Assembly: GCA_002431285.1 (NCBI GenBank)
Contig: DJEF01000019.1
Location: 13,942 to 77,941 of the forward strand
Length of the DNA stretch: 64,000 nucleotides
Source of the DNA: Ruminococcaceae bacterium UBA5905
GTDB taxonomy: Bacteria > Bacillota > Clostridia > Oscillospirales > Acutalibacteraceae
Direction: 5' to 3'
Within the stretch, counting starts at the first letter, position 1. Each line of letters begins with the position of its first letter. The position numbers and the translations under genes are program-made. Below, one piece after another: positions 25,264-34,161 of this stretch. The notes beneath the pieces are model-generated. The model ran no database searches. It was not told the origin of the DNA and was given only the letters and a program-made list of their open reading frames with translations.

Positions 25264-26085
25264 ATGTTGCCAGCCGATCGTTTCACCTGCCCCTCCGCCC
25301 ATTTTCTGTCCGCCGGACGGTTCGTTTCCCGCAATGGTTCCCCCCATTCCCGCCGCTGTCTGCCGGAGACCGTGCTGCTGGTGGGCTATGCGGGGGAAAT
25401 GCCCATCCGGCAGGGAGAACGGGACTATATTCTCCGCCGCGGTGAATATTTGCTGCTGCAGCCCGACGAGCTGCACGGGGGCACCGCCCCCGTTGCCGAC
25501 GGACAGTCCCATTTCTGGTGCCACTTCCTGCCCGAAACGCCGCCCCCGTTGCCGGAATACGGGGCGCTGCAGGACCCGGAGCGGCTGTTTGTGCTGTTCC
25601 GCCAGCTCATCGACACCGCCTATCGGCACGAGCTGACCCCCACGCTGCGGCAATCCCTCTGCGACCGCTATACGGAAATCCTCTTATGCGAGCTGGCCGC
25701 TGCCAACGCTGCCGCTCCGGAGCCGGATGCACGGCATCGCAAACGTCAGGCGCTGGTGCAGGCCATCCGGGCCTGGGTGGAGGAAAACCGACAGAACGAG
25801 CTGTCTGTCCGACGGCTGGCCGCCGCCATGCAGTACAACCCCGACTATCTGACCCAGGTTTTTAAGGCGGAGACCGGCGAGCCGCTGCGGCATTATATGA
25901 TCGGCTGCCGTCTGCGGGAAGCCAGACGTCTGCTGCTCAACACCGACCTGCATATAGCGGAGATCGCCGATCAGGTGGGATTTCAGGACGTGAAGCACTT
26001 TATGAAAACCTTCAAGCAATGGGAAAACGTCACCCCCACCGCCTACCGTCAGACCCACTACCGCACCCATATCAACATCGAATAG
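25264..26085 (+). CDS. AraC-family regulator beside GH127
   Basis: The protein of about 273 residues has an N-terminal cupin-like sugar-sensing domain (PIRQGERDYILRRGEYLLLQPDELH region, about 35-85). The C-terminal double helix-turn-helix (about 165-265) has LSVRRLAAAMQYNPDYLTQVFK and IAEIADQVGFQDVKHFMKTFKQW. It is likely an activator of the divergent arabinofuranosidase gene. The ATG at 25264 lies 12 bases after AAAGGTG; a GTG at 25249 is an in-frame alternative. A bidirectional terminator follows. Confidence 0.9.
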   Translation: MLPADRFTCPSAHFLSAGRFVSRNGSPHSRRCLPETVLLVGYAGEMPIRQGERDYILRRGEYLLLQPDELHGGTAPVADGQSHFWCHFLPETPPPLPEYGALQDPERLFVLFRQLIDTAYRHELTPTLRQSLCDRYTEILLCELAAANAAAPEPDARHRKRQALVQAIRAWVEENRQNELSVRRLAAAMQYNPDYLTQVFKAETGEPLRHYMIGCRLREARRLLLNTDLHIAEIADQVGFQDVKHFMKTFKQWENVTPTAYRQTHYRTHINIE

Positions 26086-26121
26086 CGCACAAAAACCCAT
26101 AGCCGGAGGTTATCCACAGAG

Positions 26122-26156
26122 AAAATCCCGCCAGACGTTGTCTGACGGGATTTTTT
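26122..26156. terminator. Bidirectional terminator between AraC and GH51 genes
   Basis: ATCCCGCCAGAC pairs with GTCTGACGGGAT around GTT with one mismatch, with an A-run before and six Ts after. It serves the converging AraC gene and the end of the long minus-strand run. Confidence 0.88.
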
Positions 26157-26169
26157 CGCCTATCGGCGA

Positions 26170-27684
26170 TTATTTCACCCGGATCACATTCCAGGAGAGC
26201 GGCGGCAGCGTGGCGTGCAGCCGCCCCTCCTCCAGCACCGGCGCCGCCAACGTCCGGGGGTGCACCCGATCCGGCTGTTCCGGCGTGTTGGTATCCTTGG
26301 GCGAATCGGACGTCATAGTCTCATGGGTGGCGCTGTGCGCCCCCGCCCCCAGCAACGCCGCCAGATCCGTTTCCAGCGGCAGGGACTCCTGCTCCAGACG
26401 GTTGATGGCGAAGACGACGATCTCTCCCGCCTCATTCTTCACAGCAGCGGCGTCGATCGCGGACACCTCGCCGAACTGCCGGCAGGTATAGGTGGGCGCA
26501 TCCACCCGGATGTCATACACCAGCCCGCGGCCATGCACCGAAATATCCCGGTAGGGATAGAAGATGGTCTGACGCCATACGCCGCCGCCCTTGACGGTCA
26601 TAATGGGCGCGATGATGTTCACCAGCTGCGCCAGGCAGCCGATCTTCACCCGGTCGCAATGGCGCAGCATCGCCAGCAGCATACCGCCCGCCACCAGCGC
26701 ATCCTCCATGGAATACCGCTCCTCCAGGATGGGCGGCGCCACCGTCCAGGGCTCCACCGGCTGGTCGCTGGTGTGATACCACACATTCCATTCGTCGAAG
26801 GACAGCATCATCTTCTTATCGCTGTGCTTCTTCGCCTGCACATAGTCGCAGACCGCCGTCACCTCCCGGATGCGCGCCTCCGTAGTGAGAGGAGCAGCCA
26901 GATAGGAGGGGGTGTCCTCCGCCCGGTTATCCAGATACTGGTGCAGCGAGATATAATCCACCCAGTCATAGGCGTGCTCCAGCACCGTCTGTTCCCAGGA
27001 GAGATAGGTGGGCAAACCGGAGGTGGAGCTGCCGCACAGCACCGTCTCGATGGTGGGATCCACCCACTTCATCAGTTTGGATGCTTCCTCCGCCAGACGA
27101 CCGTACTCGTGGGCCTCTTTATGTCCGATCTGCCAGAAGCCGTCCATCTCGTTGCCCAGGCACCACAGCTTGACGCCATAGGGCTTTTCCCGCCCGTTTT
27201 GGCGGCGACGGTCGCTATACGCAGTACCGCCGGCAAAGTTGCAGTATTCCACCAGATTTTTGGCATCCTGCAAGCCTGCCAGCCCCAGATTCACCGCCAT
27301 CATCGGCTGGACGCCCATCCGCTCGCAGTATTGCAGAAATTCGTCGGTGCCCACCTCGTTCGGCTCAATGGCGCGCCAGGCAAAATCCGCCCGGTGGGGC
27401 CGCTGCTCCCGAGGGCCGATGCCGTCCTCCCACAGATAGCCGGACACGAAATTGCCGCCGGGATACCGGATCAGCGGCACCCGCAGCTCACGGATCAGCT
27501 CCTGCACATCCCCCCGGAACCCCTCGGCGTCCGCCGTCGGATGGCCCGGCTCATAGATGCCGGAATACACCGCCCGTCCCATCTGCTCAATGAACGAACC
27601 GAACAGCCGGGGGTCGGTTTCCCCGACGGTAAATGCCGGGGCAATGGTCAGCACCGCTTTGGGCGCATGGGAATTTTCACTCAT
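26170..27684 (-). CDS. GH51 alpha-L-arabinofuranosidase
   Basis: The 504-residue cytoplasmic enzyme is of usual family length. The acid/base Glu179 lies in LWCLGNEMDG and the nucleophile Glu298 in LSFDEWNVWYH. The C-terminal beta-sandwich begins near residue 390. It removes alpha-L-arabinofuranosyl side groups, typically from imported arabino-oligosaccharides. GGAG precedes the ATG at 27684. It is the last gene of the minus-strand run starting at 48.2 kb and is 58 bases downstream of a surface protein gene. Together with GH127 it lets the cell take both alpha- and beta-linked L-arabinofuranose. Confidence 0.96.
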   Translation of the reverse strand: MSENSHAPKAVLTIAPAFTVGETDPRLFGSFIEQMGRAVYSGIYEPGHPTADAEGFRGDVQELIRELRVPLIRYPGGNFVSGYLWEDGIGPREQRPHRADFAWRAIEPNEVGTDEFLQYCERMGVQPMMAVNLGLAGLQDAKNLVEYCNFAGGTAYSDRRRQNGREKPYGVKLWCLGNEMDGFWQIGHKEAHEYGRLAEEASKLMKWVDPTIETVLCGSSTSGLPTYLSWEQTVLEHAYDWVDYISLHQYLDNRAEDTPSYLAAPLTTEARIREVTAVCDYVQAKKHSDKKMMLSFDEWNVWYHTSDQPVEPWTVAPPILEERYSMEDALVAGGMLLAMLRHCDRVKIGCLAQLVNIIAPIMTVKGGGVWRQTIFYPYRDISVHGRGLVYDIRVDAPTYTCRQFGEVSAIDAAAVKNEAGEIVVFAINRLEQESLPLETDLAALLGAGAHSATHETMTSDSPKDTNTPEQPDRVHPRTLAAPVLEEGRLHATLPPLSWNVIRVK

Positions 27685-27741
27685 ATTGCTTCTCCTTTTA
27701 CGCTGCCCGTCCGGGGGTCCCCCCGGACGGGCTTATGCGTG

Positions 27742-30700
27742 TTACGGTTGTTTTTTGCGCTTCATTTTGGGATACAGCACCGCGACGGCCACCAGCACCA
27801 GACTGACGGCGCTGACCGCTGCATAAGCGACGGTATGGGTCCGCTCTCCGGTGCCCACCTGACCGCTGTTGCCGCCGTTGTTCCAGCCGCCGTTGCTGCC
27901 GTTCTGGGGATTGGGATCCACCGTATGGTCGGCATCGTACTGGCTGTTATCCCGCTCAAAGGTGAAGTTCACATTGGGATCCCGGGGATCCTCCTGCTCC
28001 GGCACCTCGATGATCTTATCCTTCCAGATGCTCCGATCCAGCTCGGAGACCTCAAAGTTCAGCTTCTTTTTCACTGCGCCGGGATTGGTGCCGTTGAGGA
28101 ACCAGCCCGCCATCGTGCCGCCACCCCGCTGGAAGTTGGGGTTGTCGAACAGGTTTTCATCCGACCCCTGCTTTGTCAGAGACAGATTCCACACATAGCT
28201 GTCGCCGTAGTAGCCCGGCGTGATGCCGAACCACAGGAACACCGTATCGGTGGCCGCATCATACTGCGCCTGCTGCTTCTGCTCCTCGGTCATCTCGCCC
28301 ATATAGGTGCCGTGACCCTGCTGCTCGCCCACCCGGAAGGTGACGACCATCTTGCCCTCTATATAGTGCGCCATGAGGGTCTGCACCACCGGCTGATCCA
28401 TCCTCGTCAGCGGACTGATGCGCGCCAGCGCCGTGGTGGTGCGCTCGGTATAATAGTTATAGGAGAAGGTGTAGACATCCCCCATCTTCACCCGGAATGC
28501 CTGCCCGAAATAGATCCAGTTGCCGGTTCCCTCTACATAATCGTCCGCTTTCAGCACGTTACCCGCGCCGGGGAGCTTGATCATATAGGTTTTGCCATCG
28601 TCGGGATCCTCCGTGACGAACAGGCTTTCATCATACTCGATCGCCGAGCAGACGCCCTTGGGATCCGGGGCGGCATCCTGACCGAACCACCCGCTGAATG
28701 CGTAATTCCAGTTCTTCAGGCTGCCGTTCTTAAAATTGGGATTCGGCAGCAGATTCGTGCCGTCGCCGCCCACCTTGACCAGCTTGAAGTTCCACGCATA
28801 GATGAAGCCGTCCAGCACCTGTCCGTGCAGATCAATACCCATCGTCATGCGCCCGCCGTTGGATTCGTCGGCAGTATACTCCCGCGTCACCTTCGCCGTC
28901 TTTTTGGCGCCGGTGGCCAGATGGTCGCCTGCCATCTTGGCATTCTGCCAAAACTCCCACGAAACAGAGTAGATATTGGTGCCCGATCCGGTGAGAGCCG
29001 TGCTGTAATAGTCAAAGGAGAACTCATAGGTCCCGCTCTCCAGACCCGTTACCGAGGTGAAGAACGGACGCTCGGTCGTGGCATCCGCATCCTTGCGCAG
29101 ATCCATCTTCAGCATATAGGTCTTGCCGTCGTCCTCCTCGCCGGGAGAAACAAACAGGCTCTCGTCGTATTCCACAGCGGAGCAAACGCCGTTGGGGTCT
29201 GCCGCCGCCTCCTGCTCATACCAGCCGGTGTACGCATAGTTCCAGTTCTTCAGGCTGCCATTCTTAAAATTGGGATTCGGCAGCAGGTTTGTGCCGTCGC
29301 CGCCCACCTTGACCAGCGTAAAGTTCCACGCATAGATCACACCGCCGGTGACCTGTCCGTGCAGGTCGATGCCCATGGTGAGCCGTCCGCCGTTGGCACT
29401 GGTCGCCGTGAAGTCCCGGCGTACCTTGGCGGTGCTTTTCGCTCCGGCAGTAATGTGATCGCCTGCCATCTTGGCATCCACCCAGACCTCCCAGGATACC
29501 GTATACAGATTTGTCCCGGGCGCGGGAGTGGCGGTGCTGAAATAGTCAAAAGAAAACTCATAGGTCCCGCTCTCCAGCCCCGTCACCGAGGTGAACAGAG
29601 GATGCTCGTCGGTGCGCTCCGCGTCCTTGCTCATATCCATCTTCAGCATATAGGTCTTGCCGTCGTCCTCGTCGCCGCTGTCCACAAACAGGCTCGCATC
29701 GTATTCCATGACGGTGAACTGACCGCTGGCCGCCGCATCGGCAGCGGGTTGATCCCCCGGCCGCCAGCCCTCAAAGCGGCCGGTTTCAAAGCTGCTCAGA
29801 TAGTTTTTGCCATCGCTGTCCCCTTTGCGGGTGAGCTTAAAATTCCACATATAGATATCCGGATCGCCGTCTGCGCCGTTCACGCCCGGCATCAGCACCC
29901 CGGGAGCAATCACGTTTCCGCTGTCATAGGTATATTCCAGCGACATCGTATTGCGGCCGGGAGCGAGCGTCCTGGTGGCGGCTTTGCTGTAGCCTGCTCC
30001 GAAGAACCGGGCGTCTGCCTGAACCATTGCTGCATTGGGATCGCAGAAGTAGTCGAAGGTGAACACATAGGTCCCCTCCGGTATATCCGTCCCCACATTC
30101 AGCCGATAGGTGATCCCGGCACGGCCGTTGGTCATCTTCAGCATATACGTTTTGCCGTCATCCGGCGTACCAAACAGGCTCTCATCGTATTCCACAGCGG
30201 AACAGACGCCGTTCGGGTCCACTCCGGCGTCCTGCTCAAACCATTTAAAGCTATAACACCAGTTTTTCAGGCTGCCGTTCTCGAGATCGGGGTTCGGCAG
30301 CAGGTTTGTGCCGTCTCCCTCCTTGACCAGCTTGAAGTTCCAGGCGTAGATCACGCCGCCGGTGACCTGTCCGTGCAGGTCAATACCCACAGTCAGCCGC
30401 CCGCCATTGTCGGCGGTAGCGGTAAAATTGCGGCGTACCGCGGCGGTTTTCACGCCGCCGGTGGTCACATGGTCGCCGGCGGCCTTGGCGTTCTGCCAGT
30501 TTTCCCAAGACACCGAATAGATGTTGGCGCCGGCCGCCGGAGTCGCCGTGCTGTAATAATCAAAGGAAAACTCGTAAGTGCCGCTCTCCAGCCCCGCCAC
30601 CGAAGCGAAGAACGGGCGCTCACCCGTGGAATCCGCCTCTTTGCTCAGATCCATTTTCAGCATATAGCGGGGAGTCGCATCGGCTGACGCCGGAAGCAGC

Positions 30701-30792
30701 GACACCGGAAACAGCAGCAGAACCGTGCAGAAACAGCACAGACAAGCCAGCGCTGCAAGCACAACGCGTTTCGTCCTACTGGCCATGGTCAT
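27742..30792 (-). CDS. Large surface protein built of repeated carbohydrate-binding-like modules
   Basis: The protein of about 1016 residues has a long signal peptide (cleavage near LPASA-DA). Five related modules follow, each opening with YMLKMDL-type strands, then GLESGTYEFSFDY, IDLHGQVTGGVIYAWNF and NLLPNPNFKNGSLKNW. A disordered Asn/Gly linker, one membrane span and the positive tail KMKRKKQP end the protein, so it is anchored in the membrane without a clear LPxTG. The modules resemble beta-sandwich CBM (4/9-like) folds. At DNA level copies near 28.6-29.1 and 29.1-29.65 kb are nearly identical, so duplication is recent. The ATG at 30792 has AGAGAGG 9 bases upstream; 30825 is an alternative. 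I infer a glycan-capture role. Confidence 0.85.
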   Translation of the reverse strand: MTMASRTKRVVLAALACLCCFCTVLLLFPVSLLPASADATPRYMLKMDLSKEADSTGERPFFASVAGLESGTYEFSFDYYSTATPAAGANIYSVSWENWQNAKAAGDHVTTGGVKTAAVRRNFTATADNGGRLTVGIDLHGQVTGGVIYAWNFKLVKEGDGTNLLPNPDLENGSLKNWCYSFKWFEQDAGVDPNGVCSAVEYDESLFGTPDDGKTYMLKMTNGRAGITYRLNVGTDIPEGTYVFTFDYFCDPNAAMVQADARFFGAGYSKAATRTLAPGRNTMSLEYTYDSGNVIAPGVLMPGVNGADGDPDIYMWNFKLTRKGDSDGKNYLSSFETGRFEGWRPGDQPAADAAASGQFTVMEYDASLFVDSGDEDDGKTYMLKMDMSKDAERTDEHPLFTSVTGLESGTYEFSFDYFSTATPAPGTNLYTVSWEVWVDAKMAGDHITAGAKSTAKVRRDFTATSANGGRLTMGIDLHGQVTGGVIYAWNFTLVKVGGDGTNLLPNPNFKNGSLKNWNYAYTGWYEQEAAADPNGVCSAVEYDESLFVSPGEEDDGKTYMLKMDLRKDADATTERPFFTSVTGLESGTYEFSFDYYSTALTGSGTNIYSVSWEFWQNAKMAGDHLATGAKKTAKVTREYTADESNGGRMTMGIDLHGQVLDGFIYAWNFKLVKVGGDGTNLLPNPNFKNGSLKNWNYAFSGWFGQDAAPDPKGVCSAIEYDESLFVTEDPDDGKTYMIKLPGAGNVLKADDYVEGTGNWIYFGQAFRVKMGDVYTFSYNYYTERTTTALARISPLTRMDQPVVQTLMAHYIEGKMVVTFRVGEQQGHGTYMGEMTEEQKQQAQYDAATDTVFLWFGITPGYYGDSYVWNLSLTKQGSDENLFDNPNFQRGGGTMAGWFLNGTNPGAVKKKLNFEVSELDRSIWKDKIIEVPEQEDPRDPNVNFTFERDNSQYDADHTVDPNPQNGSNGGWNNGGNSGQVGTGERTHTVAYAAVSAVSLVLVAVAVLYPKMKRKKQP

Positions 30793-30845
30793 GCATATCA
30801 ACCTCTCTTTCATCTCAGTTCTCATTTGCGGACACCGCGCGACGC

Positions 30846-32435
30846 TTATGCCGTCGCTCTGACCAATGCCCCATTGTAGGAATCGGACAGCACCGCGCCA
30901 TACAGGATTGCGGAGCCCTCCTCCGTCTCATACTCTACGAACGAGCAGGCATAGATCGTTGTGTCCAGACAGTTCTCCGGGATATCCACGATCACCGCCG
31001 TAAAGGTGGCCACGCCGTTTTGCACGGCAAAGAGTTTCTTCGCCTTCACTGCCACAGCAGTGCGGTCCAGTACCGCCTGCTCCTCTACGGATACCAGCAC
31101 ACCCATATCCAGCACCCGGTGCGCCGTGCCGTCCACCAGAACGGTGGCCTGCGACAGATCGCCGGCATAGTTCGTGCGGGTCCCGATCTCATTCAGCGGA
31201 TCGACATAGTCGATGCCCTGATTGGCCACCGTAAATCCGAACCGCAGACCGGGCTTGTTGCCCGCACGCACCGAGGTGCCCAGTCCATAGAGGGTCGTGC
31301 GGGCGTTGTCGTATTCCTCCACGGAGAAATACTCTTTTTCGGTGGCCGTATCGTCAATGTATCCATACTGGTTCACATACCGCCAGCCCTTGAGCGTTCC
31401 CTTCCGCAAACTTTTATTCACCAGGCGGTTATCGGAACTGCCCTCTCTGGTCAGTTTCAGATTCCAGAAGTACGCCACGCCGCCCTTGCTCTCGGCCGCC
31501 ATCAGCTGCAGCGAAAAGGTGGGGTTTTCCGCTGTGACGGTGAAGGTCTTGGAGAAAGTCCCGCGTCCCGCCGACAGCGTTCCGTAGGTAACCACGCTGC
31601 CGCCGGAATTCACCCGGTTTTGGATGCCGCCGGTGCCGGAGCTGTACTGCACATAGTAGTCATATGAGAACGTGTAGGTGCCCGGAATCTCCGACGCTGA
31701 CAGGTCCGTGCCGGCAAACTCCGACACATTTAACGCCGACCATCCCTGCCCGCTGCTGACCGCCTTATCCAGATCCATCTTCAGCATATAGGTCTTTCCG
31801 TCATCCAGACCGATGAGGGTCTCATCGTACGCTACTGCCGAGCAGACTCCATTGGGGTCCGGTGCGGGATCGGTACCTTCAAACCAACCGGTAAAGGCGT
31901 AATTCCAGCTATTAAGGCTACCGTTCTTGAAATCGGGATTCGGCAGCAGGTTGGTGGTATCTCCAGCTTTCGTCAATTTGAAATTCCAGGCGTAGATGAC
32001 ACCGCCGGTGACCTGCCCATGAAAATCAATGCCCATAGTCATCCGTCCACCGTTGGCGTCGGTGGTAACGTAGTCCCGCTGTACCTGCGCCGTTTTAACG
32101 CCACCAACGGACAGATGATCGCCTGCCCTTTTCGCATTCTGCCAAGCCTCCCACGACACCGAATAAATGCTGGTGCCGGATGCCGGAACAGCAGTGCTGA
32201 AATAATCAAAGGAAAACGTATACGTGCCGTCCTCCAAACCGGTCACGGTGGTAAATAGCGGATGCTCGTCGGTACGCTCCGCATCCCTGCTCAAATCCAG
32301 TTTGAGCATATATTCCGGTGTGTCGGCAGCCGCCGGAAACGGCGACACCGGGCACAGCAGGAGCAGCGCGCACACAGCGACCAGAATTGCCAGGGTACTT
32401 TTGGAAATGCGCTTTGCATAAGTCCAAACAGACAT
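30846..32435 (-). CDS. Secreted protein with the same repeated modules, unanchored
   Basis: The 529-residue protein has a signal peptide (to about PAAADT) and two to three modules like those of the next gene (YMLKLDLSRDAERTDEHPLF, FHGQVTGGVIYAWNF, NLLPNPDFKNGSLNSW). A C-terminal domain of about 170 residues (LRFGFTVANQ, then VDIPENCLDTTIYACSFVEY) resembles the end domains of some Clostridia surface proteins. No membrane span or sorting signal is visible, so it is probably released or held by binding. AAGGAGG lies 9 bases before the ATG at 32435. It is part of the minus-strand run and paralogous to its neighbour. Confidence 0.82.
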   Translation of the reverse strand: MSVWTYAKRISKSTLAILVAVCALLLLCPVSPFPAAADTPEYMLKLDLSRDAERTDEHPLFTTVTGLEDGTYTFSFDYFSTAVPASGTSIYSVSWEAWQNAKRAGDHLSVGGVKTAQVQRDYVTTDANGGRMTMGIDFHGQVTGGVIYAWNFKLTKAGDTTNLLPNPDFKNGSLNSWNYAFTGWFEGTDPAPDPNGVCSAVAYDETLIGLDDGKTYMLKMDLDKAVSSGQGWSALNVSEFAGTDLSASEIPGTYTFSYDYYVQYSSGTGGIQNRVNSGGSVVTYGTLSAGRGTFSKTFTVTAENPTFSLQLMAAESKGGVAYFWNLKLTREGSSDNRLVNKSLRKGTLKGWRYVNQYGYIDDTATEKEYFSVEEYDNARTTLYGLGTSVRAGNKPGLRFGFTVANQGIDYVDPLNEIGTRTNYAGDLSQATVLVDGTAHRVLDMGVLVSVEEQAVLDRTAVAVKAKKLFAVQNGVATFTAVIVDIPENCLDTTIYACSFVEYETEEGSAILYGAVLSDSYNGALVRATA

Positions 32436-32478
32436 GGTTGGCAACCTCCTTATATCAATTGGCTTTCACTCCGCCGCA

Positions 32479-34143
32479 TCAGAGCAGCTGAATTTTCTTT
32501 GCCTGTGCATCCACCTTGCGGACGGATTCCTCCATCTTCTCCTGGGTCTCGCCGGAAAGACGGTCGTCCCCCTGCCAGTAGATCACGATGGTTTCGGAGT
32601 CATTCTTCTGATAATAGGTGTTTCCGGTATAGACAATATTCGGCTGCGCCACGCCGCTCTGGATCAGCAGAGACTTCCAGCTGCGATCAAAAATGTTGTT
32701 GCGCACCGTGCAGTTGATCGCCGTATAGGTACGGTCGCCGGTCGACGACCAGATATGACAGGTGGATTTGTGGTTCGTCCGCACCATGCCCCAGCCGTAG
32801 CCGGCAAACCGCAGAATGTTGTTTTCCACCGTCACATTCTTCATGGTGTCCCGCTCCTGACCGCCGGTCCACAGCTCCACGCTCATGGTGCAATATTCAA
32901 TCAGATTGCCCCGGTAGGTGATGTTGGACTGGGTATAGCCATTGGCGGTCATGCCACCCTGATTGGTGACGCCGGTGTCATACATCTGGTAGATCCAGTT
33001 GTTTTCCACCAGCACGTTATCGCACTCGTTCCACAGCTCCACACCGTTGCCCAGCCGGGTGGGATTCCCGGCCGCGTCGTAGAAATGGACGCAGCCGCCC
33101 ACCCAACCGATCTCGCAATTGGTGACCTGAATGTTCTTCGCGCCCTCCTCAAAGCGGATGGCGTGGGTGCCGCCGTATTTGAGCGCCAGATTGTCGATGG
33201 TGATATCGTGGGGATTTGCATTGCTCTGCATGAGGTTACCCGCCACGCCGAACTCGATATCATAGAATACCTCGGCCGGATGCTTCTCCAGATAGAGATA
33301 CACCGCCGCATCGTCCTGGCTGTAATAATACTGAAGATTGGCGCTCAGCTTATCCGCCGCGGTGAATACGCGGATGCCCACCGCGCGGCCATGGTCAAAG
33401 ATGATATTACCCACATCACTGGAAATGGGTTCGTTGCATTTCCATACGTTTTTCAGCTCGGTGGTCTCCCAGAAATCCTTAGAGGCAAAGTTGTTGGGGG
33501 AACCGTAGATGGCCGGCTTGGGGCCGGAACCGTAGGCGCCGTAGCTCACCCCATCCACCAGCCGCACCGTGCCCCGATACACGCCGCCCCGCTCAAACAG
33601 CACCGTGTCGCCGGGCTTGATCTCCGAACGGTTGGCGTTATAGCCGCTGATGGAATACCAGGGCTGCGCCGCCGACTCGCCGGAATTGGCGTCGTTGCCC
33701 TTGCGGGAGATGTACCAGACCTTGCCGGTCGACTTCAGCGTATCCGCCGCACCGGTGATCTTGTCCCGCAGAGCGGCCGCCTCCGCATCGGCACCGCCCT
33801 TTTGGGGATTCAGCCGATCCGCGGTGTTGCCGCCGGGAATGGAATCGTTGGTATCCTCCACGGGGATAATGAAATCCTCATCGTCTCCGTCGTCAATGTC
33901 GAAGCCGCCGTCGTCCGGTTCCTCGTCCGTGTCGCCGTCACCGTCGGTATTATCGTCGGGATCGCCGTTTGCATCGCTGTCCGGGTCGCTGTCCGGCTCC
34001 GACGGATCGCTGACATCCGAGGTGGAGGGATTGGTGGGTTTCGTAGGTTTCGGTTTCTTGTTGCCGCCGGACGACTGATCTCCGCACGCAGTCACGGTCA
34101 ACAGCAGCAGCGCCGCCAGCAACAGGGCAACCAGTTTACGCAT
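32479..34143 (-). CDS. Right-handed beta-helix lipoprotein with acidic linker
   Basis: The 554-residue product is a lipoprotein (lipobox TVTAC at about residue 20). A Pro/Ser then extremely Asp-rich linker (about 35-90) leads to a parallel beta-helix domain (about 140-500; VWYISRKGNDANSG, PGDTVLFERGGVYRG, NIQVTNCEIGWVGGC, ENNWIYQMYDTGVTNQGG). This opening is shared with polysaccharide lyases and other beta-helix carbohydrate enzymes, but I cannot assign a lyase family or catalytic residues. It is probably an extracellular glycan-active or glycan-binding protein. Its neighbour upstream is a signal-less paralogue. Confidence 0.82.
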   Translation of the reverse strand: MRKLVALLLAALLLLTVTACGDQSSGGNKKPKPTKPTNPSTSDVSDPSEPDSDPDSDANGDPDDNTDGDGDTDEEPDDGGFDIDDGDDEDFIIPVEDTNDSIPGGNTADRLNPQKGGADAEAAALRDKITGAADTLKSTGKVWYISRKGNDANSGESAAQPWYSISGYNANRSEIKPGDTVLFERGGVYRGTVRLVDGVSYGAYGSGPKPAIYGSPNNFASKDFWETTELKNVWKCNEPISSDVGNIIFDHGRAVGIRVFTAADKLSANLQYYYSQDDAAVYLYLEKHPAEVFYDIEFGVAGNLMQSNANPHDITIDNLALKYGGTHAIRFEEGAKNIQVTNCEIGWVGGCVHFYDAAGNPTRLGNGVELWNECDNVLVENNWIYQMYDTGVTNQGGMTANGYTQSNITYRGNLIEYCTMSVELWTGGQERDTMKNVTVENNILRFAGYGWGMVRTNHKSTCHIWSSTGDRTYTAINCTVRNNIFDRSWKSLLIQSGVAQPNIVYTGNTYYQKNDSETIVIYWQGDDRLSGETQEKMEESVRKVDAQAKKIQLL

Positions 34144-34161
34144 TCTTCCTCTCTCCTTCGC

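Noticed and set aside
26215-30687. A 1490-codon plus-strand frame opposite GH51 and the repeat-module protein
   Set aside because: It spans two clear minus-strand genes, lacks a ribosome site and shows only His/Gln/Arg-rich shadow sequence.
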